Source: JAHDHW01 sp963793295 (GTDB taxonomy: Bacteria > Bacteroidota > Bacteroidia > Chitinophagales > Saprospiraceae). Taken from it: DNA of 64,000 bases. A program made the position numbers and the translations under genes. Shown one piece after another: positions 17,850-25,885 of this stretch; positions within the stretch are counted from its first letter, which is position 1, and each line of letters opens with the position of its first letter. A model generated the notes under the pieces. The model worked only from the letters and a program-made list of their open reading frames with translations, ran no database searches and was not told where the DNA came from. The stretch lies in assembly GCA_963793295.1 (NCBI GenBank), contig CAWBZX010000024.1:62001-126000 (forward strand). The letters run 5' to 3'.

Positions 17850-19223
17850 ATGAATAATCTGGATAATTTTTACAATAAAAAGCTCCAAAATCGAACCTTT
17901 GAATTTAAAGATTCATATTGGGAAGATGCGGAGCAATTGATTATCGCTGACGAAAAGAATCGCAGGAAAGGCCTTTATTTTTGGCTGTTTGGTATTCTTT
18001 TCATCGTTATCCTCGCCGGAAGTATTTACTGGATTGGCTTGCCTCAACCAGAAAGTGGTAAAGCTGTATCTGCCTTTTTAAATAGCCCTGTTGAAAATCA
18101 GATGCAAAGTGACCAAAATTTGAAACAGGATTTCAATCAGTCAACGGATAAACTTTCAAAAGAAGAAAATAATTTGTCTGAATTTAATATGATAAATTCA
18201 GATGCTACTATTTCAAATGATCTGTCAACAGATTATTCCAATAATGTAATCGTAAATAAAATCGATGCTTCTCCAGAAAAATCAAATCCAATTAATCATA
18301 AAGAGAATTTAAGCCATTCAGAAAAATATACTGATCCGAAAGATGAAAAACAATCATTAGCTGATTTTTCAACTGGCTCGAAAACCACAAAGGAAAACAA
18401 TCAACTAGTTGTTTTTGAAAATGATAAAACAGTAAATACTAAAGCTGAAAGCAAAAATGACGAAACTGTTTCACAGAAGGATGATCAGTCCAAAGTATTA
18501 TCGGTGCCTCTTTTAAAAACCCTCGAAACCGTTTGGGATAAAATTGAAAGTCCTGAATATGCAAAGCTTAAAAAAGTAAGGATTCCGAAAACCAGAAACT
18601 TTGGTTTCGGAATAACTGCCTCTGGTTTGATTTATCCGGCTAAGCAATCTGAAAAAGCTTGGATTGGGGTAAGCTTTGGGCTTTTAGGGCAATACAAAAT
18701 TTTAAACGCACTTTCTCTAAATGCGGAATTGTTGTACACTTATCGAACAGGAACTTTTAACGCTATTTCAAAAACTACCCAAACGGACTATGGATTTGGA
18801 AAGAAAACCTTCGATTATTCCAGTAAACCTGAAAGTTTGCACTTTGTAGATTTTCCTGTGTATGTTCAATACAAAAGTGGTAGGCACAGAATTGATGGAG
18901 GTTTTACCTTTTCCTTCTTAACCGGAGTTCGTGGAAATATAGAAAAACAAACAAGTTTATTGCCTTGGGAAAGAACGGGTGAAAGTGCTTTTTCTAATGA
19001 AAATCTGAGTAGAGGCTGGCTTTACAAGAGTGATTTCAATTCTTTTAACACAAGTTTATTATTAGGTTATCGATATGATTTAAATAAAAACTTTGGGCTA
19101 GGATTGCGTTCTTCCTATCGGTTTGGTGACTTGTTTAAAAATATTGATAGCGGAAAACAAGCACTTATTGAATCAGGACCTTTACACTTTAATGTTTTAG
19201 TCAGTTGGTACTTTTTAAAATAG
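17850..19223 (+). CDS. Predicted trans-envelope protein: inner-membrane segment plus outer-membrane barrel, sigma factor partner
   Basis: I use ATG 17850, 2 bases after the sigma stop, instead of the upstream TTG 17844 that overlaps the stop; this gives 457 residues. Residues 1-42 are charged and presumably cytoplasmic (FKDSYWEDAEQLI). Residues 43-63 form a single membrane helix. Residues 65-245 are a low-complexity linker rich in Asn, Asp, Ser, Lys and Glu. Residues 250-457 show alternating amphipathic strands (FGFGITASGLIYP, NAELLYTYRT, FVDFPVYVQYK, ending HFNVLVSWYFLK), as in a small outer-membrane barrel ending on aromatic residues. The layout suggests one chain linking the sigma factor to the outer membrane, as an anti-sigma factor fused to a sensor. 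This is inference; some relatives are labelled only as outer membrane beta-barrel proteins. Confidence 0.8.
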   Translation: MNNLDNFYNKKLQNRTFEFKDSYWEDAEQLIIADEKNRRKGLYFWLFGILFIVILAGSIYWIGLPQPESGKAVSAFLNSPVENQMQSDQNLKQDFNQSTDKLSKEENNLSEFNMINSDATISNDLSTDYSNNVIVNKIDASPEKSNPINHKENLSHSEKYTDPKDEKQSLADFSTGSKTTKENNQLVVFENDKTVNTKAESKNDETVSQKDDQSKVLSVPLLKTLETVWDKIESPEYAKLKKVRIPKTRNFGFGITASGLIYPAKQSEKAWIGVSFGLLGQYKILNALSLNAELLYTYRTGTFNAISKTTQTDYGFGKKTFDYSSKPESLHFVDFPVYVQYKSGRHRIDGGFTFSFLTGVRGNIEKQTSLLPWERTGESAFSNENLSRGWLYKSDFNSFNTSLLLGYRYDLNKNFGLGLRSSYRFGDLFKNIDSGKQALIESGPLHFNVLVSWYFLK

Positions 19224-19244
19224 ATTTACGATTAAAAATAACTT

Positions 19245-20399
19245 ATGAAAGTCTTTGGATTTTATATATCACTATTCATTATTCTCCTCATCGCTTCTTG
19301 TAAACCAGAAGAATTGCCGCCTGTAAAGAATGGGAATCCTGTTTTTTCTGTATCGATCGGATCGAAAGACATTATTGCCGGAGAAAATGATTTTTATCTT
19401 TTTACGGATTATGAAAAAGATGACATGGAGGTGTACAGCTTCATCGCCCGATTTGCGAAAACAAACGATTGTACTGTAGATTGCAAGGAAGAATTATTGA
19501 TTGCAATTCGCGATGCTCAGCAGACTACCGGAGCAGGAGGAGTTGATATTGAAAATGCTTTGACCATTGGAAATTACCCATATAGTTTCGAGGCTCCTGT
19601 GATTACAAATGATTCAGTTACCCTGAGTTTGACAGCACACCCCGAAGCAGGAGCAGGTCCCTCTCTATATCAGTGGACAGTTGTTTATGATGGAACTACA
19701 TACACGCAATTATGGCCCTTTCCTGATTTTAGTTATAAACTTGAAACCAATTTGAATATTCCGCCAGCCGAAGTTTGCTTAACCATATTAAGCTCTAACA
19801 ATTGTCAGATAGCATATTGTGATACAATAGATTTGAATTCTAATGATATCGCATGTCAGGCAGATTTTACGATTGGTATAAATTCACCTGCTTTGTTACA
19901 ATTGGACGCTGAAATGTTAAATGGCAATCCACCTTTTACTTTTTTTTGGAACAACGATACAATTAGTCAAACCTTGGATATTATAACTAATGGAGCTCCA
20001 TTTCAGGATACTATTTGCGTTACAGGCGTTGATGTAGATGGATGTACTAATGAAATTTGTAAAGTCTTGTTCCTAAATCAACAAGGGAGTAACGATATAA
20101 TTTGTTCCTCAAGATTTTCGTATGAAAAAATAACTGAGCCTGGTGTTGGAGATTCGCTTCAGCTTGGTACCGTATTGATTCAATATACCGATACAGATGG
20201 AATGGTGTATCGATCAGATTTTCAGGAGCAATCCAATTTGAGTGATTTTACGATCATCGCCGTTGAAGATTATGAGAATAATGAAAATGGTGATAAAACT
20301 AAAAAACTCACGGTTTCCGGAAATTGTGTGCTTTATGATGAGTTTGGGGCTTCTAAAGATTTTCCGTTTGAAGGAATTATTGCAGTAGCTTACCCTTGA
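19245..20399 (+). CDS. Lipoprotein with SprB-like repeat
   Basis: A 384-residue lipoprotein (lipobox LIASC, Cys19). The N-terminal half is not recognised. Residues about 190-285 hold a repeat of the same type as in the surface protein at 15104: NPPFTFFWNNDTISQTLDI, then CVTGVDVDGCTNEICKV, with matching cysteine spacing. The gene starts 21 bases after the barrel gene and belongs to the same rightward run. The shared repeat links this lipoprotein to the SprB-like protein, perhaps as an anchor, partner or decoy on the outer membrane. The function is unknown. Confidence 0.75.
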   Translation: MKVFGFYISLFIILLIASCKPEELPPVKNGNPVFSVSIGSKDIIAGENDFYLFTDYEKDDMEVYSFIARFAKTNDCTVDCKEELLIAIRDAQQTTGAGGVDIENALTIGNYPYSFEAPVITNDSVTLSLTAHPEAGAGPSLYQWTVVYDGTTYTQLWPFPDFSYKLETNLNIPPAEVCLTILSSNNCQIAYCDTIDLNSNDIACQADFTIGINSPALLQLDAEMLNGNPPFTFFWNNDTISQTLDIITNGAPFQDTICVTGVDVDGCTNEICKVLFLNQQGSNDIICSSRFSYEKITEPGVGDSLQLGTVLIQYTDTDGMVYRSDFQEQSNLSDFTIIAVEDYENNENGDKTKKLTVSGNCVLYDEFGASKDFPFEGIIAVAYP

Positions 20400-20497
20400 T
20401 AAATTATTATAATGTTAAGTCGGTTGTGATACTTCAATTGTTAAAAATTAATTGTTAATTTGAGGGCTAATTTGAAGATCAATACAACCTGACTTAA

Positions 20498-21400
20498 ATG
20501 AAGAATCTCTGCATTTTATGCGGTTTGATGATACACCTGTTGATTGTTTCATCCTGCCAGATTGATGATACAACACCAAACCCGACTTTAAGGCTTCCTT
20601 TTGAAAATTTGGACGAATTATTTGCTCGTCAAGATATTCCGGCAGATACTGCGGTCATCAATGCCTCAACTAATGAAATGATAACCACTTCCAGTGGTGC
20701 AAAGATGATCATCGATGCTGGATCATTTAAAAAAAACAATGTTACGGTTGATGGAAACGTCTCCGTAGTAACGAAAGAGCTCTTTCAAAAAAGTGATATG
20801 ATTTTGCTTGACAAACCATCTACTTCCGGAAATTCCATTTTGGAATATGGGGGCATTCTGGTTTTTAATGCTTTTAAAGACAATGAAAGTATTGATTTAC
20901 AAAATGCCATTTCTGTTACTTTACCTGTCAGTAATCAGGTTTCTGCTTTAGGAGATATGTCCCATTACAATCGTATGGGAGTCTGGAATCTGGTCAATAA
21001 CAGTCCCGTTTTTGTGGATGTCAACGATCAGACTTTGCAGTTTGACAATCAAGATAATGGCTGGATATGTGGTGCGATGGAAACCAATTTTAATGATTTA
21101 ACAACCGTTGAAGCGAGCGTTTATGGCTATGGTACCATATTGACGGATATTACTGGTTTTCTTGTTTTATCTGATTACAACACGGTCATCAAAATGGATG
21201 GTGACGTGAGTGGCGTTAAAGTAAGCAAATCCAATATTCCCAAAGGGGTAGAAGTCAGTATTGTGGTAATTGCCATGGATAATTTTAAGTTATTTGTTGG
21301 AATAGAAACCCTGGAAGTGACCAATAACCTCTCCATTGAAATTAAGATGAACCAAGTATCTGAAGCAGAATTGGCTGACTTTTTACAGACTTTAGATTGA
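20498..21400 (+). CDS. Lipoprotein of unknown function
   Basis: A 300-residue lipoprotein (lipobox VSSC, Cys20). After a spacer it has ITTSSGAKMIIDAGSFKKNN and VDGNVSVVTKELFQKSDMILLDKPSTS, a pattern I know from many Bacteroidota surface lipoproteins in which a ZU5-like beta domain is followed by an all-beta module (here GGILVFNAF onward). Residues 200-300 may be another beta domain. It follows the SprB-repeat lipoprotein after 98 AT-rich bases and could be the last gene of the sigma factor locus. No catalytic motif is visible. Confidence 0.7.
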   Translation: MKNLCILCGLMIHLLIVSSCQIDDTTPNPTLRLPFENLDELFARQDIPADTAVINASTNEMITTSSGAKMIIDAGSFKKNNVTVDGNVSVVTKELFQKSDMILLDKPSTSGNSILEYGGILVFNAFKDNESIDLQNAISVTLPVSNQVSALGDMSHYNRMGVWNLVNNSPVFVDVNDQTLQFDNQDNGWICGAMETNFNDLTTVEASVYGYGTILTDITGFLVLSDYNTVIKMDGDVSGVKVSKSNIPKGVEVSIVVIAMDNFKLFVGIETLEVTNNLSIEIKMNQVSEAELADFLQTLD

Positions 21401-21414
21401 TTTCAAGACTTATT

Positions 21415-22110
21415 ATGGATCATCAATTATACGTCAACCAACTTGTGCAGGTCTTTGAAGCAAACAGAGACGCAGAGAATGCTGTTCCTATGAAGCGTTA
21501 TATGCGGGATCAGTTTGATTATTATGGTATAAAAAGTCCCTTGAGAAAAGAGCTGTTGAGGCAATTTTTGATTGAAAAAGGTAAGCCAAAAGTTGAGGAT
21601 ATAAAGCAGATCGTAACATTGCTATGGGATAATAAATATCGCGAAATGCAGTACGTTGCCATGGATATCATGGAAAAATTGCTTAATAAGTTTGATGATT
21701 CCTTTCTTCCTTTTCTAGAGAAACTGGTGCTTAAAAAATCGTGGTGGGATACTGTTGACTGGATTGCTGCGAATGGAATTGGCCGCGTTTTTAAAAAATA
21801 TCCGCAACATATTAAACCTATTACGGAGCGATGGATTCAATCGGAGAATATCTGGTTACAACGATGTGCATTGATTTTTCAATTGAAATTCGGAGAACAA
21901 ACAGATCAACAATTGTTGTTTGACTATATCCTTTATCGAGCGGATAGTAAGGAGTTTTTTATACAAAAAGCAAGTGGCTGGTCTTTGCGCCAATACTCCA
22001 AATACAATGCAAAAGCAGTAATCGAATTCATCCAAGAAAATGAAGCTGTTTTGTCAAATCTCACAAAAAGAGAAGGGTTGAAATGGCTGGAACGCAGAAG
22101 TGGAAGCTGA
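21415..22110 (+). CDS. AlkD-like DNA alkylation repair glycosylase
   Basis: A 231-residue all-helical HEAT-like protein of the AlkC/AlkD family. AlkD removes 3-methyladenine and 7-methylguanine from DNA without base flipping. Matching residues are the aromatic/acid cluster in KKSWWDTVDW (Trp110, Trp111, Asp112, Asp115), Arg150 in WLQRCAL and Trp189 in ASGWSLRQY, equivalent to the Bacillus cereus AlkD cleft. I choose ATG 21415 over the TTG at 21397, which overlaps the preceding stop codon; the protein then begins MDHQLYVNQL, near the family's usual start. It is not clearly tied in function to the surface locus before it. Confidence 0.92.
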   Translation: MDHQLYVNQLVQVFEANRDAENAVPMKRYMRDQFDYYGIKSPLRKELLRQFLIEKGKPKVEDIKQIVTLLWDNKYREMQYVAMDIMEKLLNKFDDSFLPFLEKLVLKKSWWDTVDWIAANGIGRVFKKYPQHIKPITERWIQSENIWLQRCALIFQLKFGEQTDQQLLFDYILYRADSKEFFIQKASGWSLRQYSKYNAKAVIEFIQENEAVLSNLTKREGLKWLERRSGS

Positions 22111-22176
22111 AATGGGAAATTTGATTTCACTATTCATTAAAAAAAAAGCCACTTGTTCGAAGCGCGCTATAAAGGA

Positions 22177-22788
22177 TTATCGAGACAGTAACTTAAAGCC
22201 AATATTTCTTCCCATACCTTGAAAAATTGCCAGGTTGATCCAGGCTAAGGCAAATTTTTCCAAAAGGACTACCTGGTCTGCTTTTCCAAAATCATAACAT
22301 TTATCAAAGCCGGCATCTTTTGCTAGCTGAACCGCAACCAACTTGGCTTTTTCACTGTTTCCTGCCATAAACATGTCCAATTTAAAATTACCATAATTCG
22401 GGTTTATCATGTTTTCGTAGCCTGTTGAATTGAAGCATTTCACAACTTCTGCATTAGTCAGTTTTTCAAAAGCATGATAAGCTGTTGGAAAAGACTCGGG
22501 GCTACTCCTTATTGAATTGGTTGCATCAATAATAATTTTTCCGTTAACACTACCAAATTTTTGTACCAGGTCTATGGCGATATCCGGAGGAGTGGCTACT
22601 AAAATGACTTCAGACTGAGCGACAGCTTCTTTTATGGATTGGACATTGGTGTTAGGATTGTTTAGCAATTCTTTTCCTTTGAATTTTTCTATATCCTGGA
22701 CCCCTAAATAAATGCTGTGCCCAGCTTTTGACCACTGGGTTGCTAATGCTCCGCCAACGTTTCCAGTTCCGATTATTGCTATTTTCAT
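22177..22788 (-). CDS. NAD(P)-binding oxidoreductase, F420-dependent NADP reductase type
   Basis: A 203-residue Rossmann protein of the NADP oxidoreductase/coenzyme F420-dependent family. The nucleotide motif GTGNVGGALA is at residues 7-16, and the chain continues with VILVATPPDIAIDLV, IIDATNS and a VVKCFNSTG segment typical of the group. The substrate is unknown; despite the family name, F420 use is not implied, since Bacteroidota generally lack it. Upstream on the same strand is an SDR gene, 110 bases away. Confidence 0.85.
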   Translation of the reverse strand: MKIAIIGTGNVGGALATQWSKAGHSIYLGVQDIEKFKGKELLNNPNTNVQSIKEAVAQSEVILVATPPDIAIDLVQKFGSVNGKIIIDATNSIRSSPESFPTAYHAFEKLTNAEVVKCFNSTGYENMINPNYGNFKLDMFMAGNSEKAKLVAVQLAKDAGFDKCYDFGKADQVVLLEKFALAWINLAIFQGMGRNIGFKLLSR

Positions 22789-22898
22789 TTTCTAATATTT
22801 TTTATGATTTTCTAATGAAACTTCTAAAATTATTATTTGTTGTGAAACTAATATCCGCTTCATCTTCTTGTACAAAGCTCAATTTTGACCCATGGATT

Positions 22899-23657
22899 TT
22901 AACTACGAAGGTAAGAAGCGCCATTAACATCAAGTATTGCACCGGTCATGAACTCAGAGCCTTCGGATGCAAGGAACATTATAGCTCTGGCAACTTCTTC
23001 TGGTTTAGCCACTCTTTTAAGCGGGCTTTGTTGCCGGATAGACTCACCATTGGGCCCTTCCAGGATATCCTTTGAAAGTTCCGTTTCAACAAACCCTGGA
23101 GCAACAACACCAACAAATATATTGTGTGGAGCCAGCGATTGTGCCAATGATTGGCTCATTGCATTGAGTCCGGCTTTGGAGGCTCCATAGGCTGGTTGCT
23201 CGGGCTCTCCACGAAAGGCACCTCTTGAAGAGACATTGACAATACGGCCACTCCCCTGAAGGATCATATATTGAGCAGCGCAATAGCAGATATTGGCCGG
23301 ACCGACCAGATTAGTTTGAAGCGTGAGCTTCCAGTTGTCCTGCCAATCCTGGTAGCTCACTTTGTCGATAGGGTGGTGGTGATGGATGCCCGCATTATTT
23401 ACTACAATATCAAGTCGATCAAAGTGTTTGACAACCTGGTTGATTAATTGGCGAACTTTTTCGGGATTTTTCACATCGGCCTTTATCGCAAGATGGCCTT
23501 CTCCAGGCAATAATTGCAGGGTTTCTTCAGCTGCCGCTTCATTGTTTTTATATGCCAGACATACCCTGGCACCGCGTTCCGCGAAAGCAACTGCCGTAGC
23601 TCTTCCAATACCTCTTGATCCACCAGTGATCAGTACAATTTTATTTGTGAATTTCAT
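22899..23657 (-). CDS. SDR family oxidoreductase (FabG-like)
   Basis: A 252-residue classical short-chain dehydrogenase/reductase. Seen are the cofactor motif TGGSRGIG (11-18), NNAG (87-90) and the catalytic Ser143/Ser144, Tyr157 and Lys161 in the YGASK motif, plus the VVAPGFVETEL segment after the active site. Length and motif spacing match 3-oxoacyl-ACP reductase-like enzymes, but the four-histidine run after NNAG (IHHHHPIDKV) is unusual, and no fatty acid synthesis genes are nearby. NADP use is suggested by the SRG motif. The substrate is unknown. Confidence 0.92.
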   Translation of the reverse strand: MKFTNKIVLITGGSRGIGRATAVAFAERGARVCLAYKNNEAAAEETLQLLPGEGHLAIKADVKNPEKVRQLINQVVKHFDRLDIVVNNAGIHHHHPIDKVSYQDWQDNWKLTLQTNLVGPANICYCAAQYMILQGSGRIVNVSSRGAFRGEPEQPAYGASKAGLNAMSQSLAQSLAPHNIFVGVVAPGFVETELSKDILEGPNGESIRQQSPLKRVAKPEEVARAIMFLASEGSEFMTGAILDVNGASYLRS

Positions 23658-23905
23658 TTTTATAAAATTTGAACGCCTTTAGTAACGTTAATTCTGTTTT
23701 ATTCATAAAGAGAAAATCTTTTCAGATTCAAGTAACGAAAAATTTAATTTCCTTAGACGGTTTTTCTGTAAAATTTAAAACGATTTTGATCTTTTGGCCT
23801 TGAATTTCAAGATAATAGGTAAACACAAACTATCTGAAATTTGTATGATAAGTACTCTTTTTTTAAGTTTTTGCGTAACTTGCAGCCTTAAATAAAAATT
23901 AGATT

Positions 23906-24523
23906 ATGTCTTATAATGTAACACCAAAAACTACAGGGTCGAAAAAACTTTTCGAAAACAAATTTTTGGAAAGCCTGACCCGAACACACGTCTCAATTCC
24001 GATCACTATATTCTTTGTTTACTCTACCGCTTTATTGGTCTATAGTGTTAAAACCAATACGGACTTGAGCATTCTTGCGACCGTTGGAATATTTTTTATT
24101 GGGTTTTTTACCTTCACTTTAGCGGAATATTTAATACACAGATATGTGTTCCATTTACCTGGAAACACAAAAAGGAAGGAGAAATTACAATACACCTTGC
24201 ACGGTGTGCATCATGAATATCCTAAAGATAAACAACGTTTGGCAATGCCTCCGATCATGAGCATTACCATTGGAACGGTTCTTTTGTTTGTATTTCGTTT
24301 GTTTCTTGGTGACTTGGTTTTTGCATTTTTGCCGGGATTTTTGGTTGGATATGCATGTTACTTATGCGTACACTACATTTTGCATATTTTTAAACCACCA
24401 AATAACAAACTAAGAATACTTTGGTCTATTCACGCTGTTCACCATTACAAAGATCAAACAAAAGCTTACGGCGTTACCTCTCCTTTGTGGGATTATGTTT
24501 TTGGTACTATGCCTAAGCTTTAA
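23906..24523 (+). CDS. Fatty acid hydroxylase (FA2H-like, sterol desaturase superfamily)
   Basis: A 205-residue inner-membrane di-iron hydroxylase. The histidine boxes are complete: His78 and His83 (HRYVFH), His99, His102 and His103 (HGVHH), His156 and His160 (HYILH), and His176, His179 and His180 (HAVHH). Four hydrophobic segments surround them. The HGxHHxYPxD signature and the WxxHxxHHY end resemble fatty acid 2-hydroxylase, which hydroxylates acyl chains of sphingolipids; Bacteroidota make sphingolipids and 2-hydroxy lipids, so this is a plausible role. A candidate promoter with TTTG and TAAGTTTT spaced 20 bases lies upstream (about 23840-23875). A terminator hairpin follows. Confidence 0.9.
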   Translation: MSYNVTPKTTGSKKLFENKFLESLTRTHVSIPITIFFVYSTALLVYSVKTNTDLSILATVGIFFIGFFTFTLAEYLIHRYVFHLPGNTKRKEKLQYTLHGVHHEYPKDKQRLAMPPIMSITIGTVLLFVFRLFLGDLVFAFLPGFLVGYACYLCVHYILHIFKPPNNKLRILWSIHAVHHYKDQTKAYGVTSPLWDYVFGTMPKL

Positions 24524-24550
24524 TTAGGACTATATAAATTGTCCTTTATA

Positions 24551-24590
24551 AAAAAATAGGCGCTGCTTTAAATGGCAGTGCCTATTTTTT
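24551..24590 (+). terminator. Intrinsic terminator after the fatty acid hydroxylase gene
   Basis: AAAAAATAGGC and CTGC (24551-24565) pair with GCAG and GCCTATTTTTT (24575-24590), with one G/T mismatch in the stem, followed by T residues. It can also serve the opposing gene that ends at 24653. Confidence 0.85.
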
Positions 24591-24652
24591 ATTGATTTGT
24601 TGTGAGTTTTTACTAAAATCCAAAAACCTCAGATAGCTGAATTACCAGGTTT

Positions 24653-25117
24653 TTATGCTTTTTGAGAAAAGGGAGGTTTTCTTTTCAGAAAAATACGACC
24701 TTGAGTTTGTTTCCAACCCTGATTATCGTAGTCTTGCCAATAACCAATCATCCATGGTTCTCCATTTCGAATTTCAATGTGAAACTGATAATGGGCGCGC
24801 ATTTCATTCTCAAATTCAACTTTATTAACCAGTTTAGAATCAATCATGTTAATGCTTCGATCAGCGTTGATGATTCCATAAAAGTTAATCATTTTGGTGC
24901 TATCCCTAAAATCTACAATACTTCCTTTTATTTTTTTGCAGCTGTGCCCATTTAAGATCACAGGGTCATTTTTTGTACCTGCTAGAATATCCAGCTCAAA
25001 ATGAAATTGATCTTTGCCTTTGATCAAAAAGCCTACCCATTCCCCATGAATAGCTGATTGAGTGAAGCCAAATTTCAAAATGAATAAGAATATGAAAACC
25101 CAAGAATATCTTAACAT
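24653..25117 (-). CDS. Secreted protein of unknown function
   Basis: A 154-residue protein with a signal peptide ending FGFTQ (residue 20). The rest looks like a small all-beta domain: HGEWVGFL, IDFRDSTKMINFYG and MIGYWQDYDNQGWKQTQG. The IHGEW(VG) opening is typical of many small secreted beta-barrel proteins of Bacteroidota that resemble lipocalins, but I cannot place it in a named family. It has no obvious partner nearby. Confidence 0.65.
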   Translation of the reverse strand: MLRYSWVFIFLFILKFGFTQSAIHGEWVGFLIKGKDQFHFELDILAGTKNDPVILNGHSCKKIKGSIVDFRDSTKMINFYGIINADRSINMIDSKLVNKVEFENEMRAHYQFHIEIRNGEPWMIGYWQDYDNQGWKQTQGRIFLKRKPPFSQKA

Positions 25118-25221
25118 TCGGATATTTTCTATTGACTTAAAAAATATTTTGAGTTGAAGATAAGAATTTTATAAAATCAACAAAAGGGCATTTTAGTATT
25201 CAACACTGATATAAGTACAGA

Positions 25222-25719
25222 TCAGGCAATTGATTGTTTGAGCTTGAAGTTTTTAGCTGCTTTTTTGTTAAATAATTTGTCCAGCACTTCAAAACGATAG
25301 GTGAATATATTCTCTACTTTATTTTCAACAAAGCCACCGGCAACCAACCTTCCTAACCAACCTAATGGCAATGCATAATGGAGAATATCTTCCATTAAAA
25401 CCCCTTCTTCAATTTCGGTGAAGCGGTGCATATGATGCCAAAACTTATAAGGGCCAAAACGTTGTTCGTCAATAAAATATTTCTTTGGCTGGCACTGGGT
25501 GATTTCAGTGACCCATGATAATGGAATATTAGCAATAGGTTTGATTTTGTAACGGATAATTTGCCCTGCAAACATAGGTTCGTTACTTCCTTCTAATATT
25601 TGGAAACTCATATCATCAGGAGTAATTTCATCTAAGTTTTTTGGCGTAGAAAAGAAGTCCCAAGCTTCTTCGAGTGTTACCTTTAGGATCTGTTTTCTAT
25701 ATAAGTTATATACTTTCAT
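25222..25719 (-). CDS. SRPBCC family protein
   Basis: A 165-residue START/Bet v1-like (SRPBCC) protein. It opens with a beta strand and WDFFSTPKNLDEITP, the usual first helix pattern of the group, and continues with the KPIANIPLSWVTEI and GPYKFWHHMHRF strands. The family binds hydrophobic ligands; this subgroup is often seen beside NAD-dependent epimerases or SulA-like proteins and lacks an assigned substrate. No signal peptide, so it is cytoplasmic. It lies 104 bases upstream of the secreted unknown gene on the same strand. Confidence 0.85.
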   Translation of the reverse strand: MKVYNLYRKQILKVTLEEAWDFFSTPKNLDEITPDDMSFQILEGSNEPMFAGQIIRYKIKPIANIPLSWVTEITQCQPKKYFIDEQRFGPYKFWHHMHRFTEIEEGVLMEDILHYALPLGWLGRLVAGGFVENKVENIFTYRFEVLDKLFNKKAAKNFKLKQSIA

Positions 25720-25830
25720 TTTTTAAATTTATGATTCTAAACATAAAGAATCCCTGAAAGTTTAAGACAATCTGATTCTTATTTAAAAACCAATTTCATG
25801 AAAAACCAGATTAGTTGTTCTAAAAAGAGA

Positions 25831-25867
25831 AAAGGCCATTCCAGGTTGAATTAGAATAGCCTTTTTT
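25831..25867 (-). terminator. Terminator after the cytochrome c peroxidase gene
   Basis: AAAGGCCATTC (25831-25841) pairs with GAATAGCCTTT (25854-25864) apart from one mismatch, followed by T residues. It lies just beyond the stop of the leftward peroxidase gene at 25886. Confidence 0.7.
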
Positions 25868-25885
25868 TAACTAACGTTGAAACAA

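Noticed and set aside
24662..24955. Plus-strand frame opposite the secreted unknown gene
   Set aside because: No signal peptide or motif; the opposite frame has a good signal peptide and beta-domain pattern.
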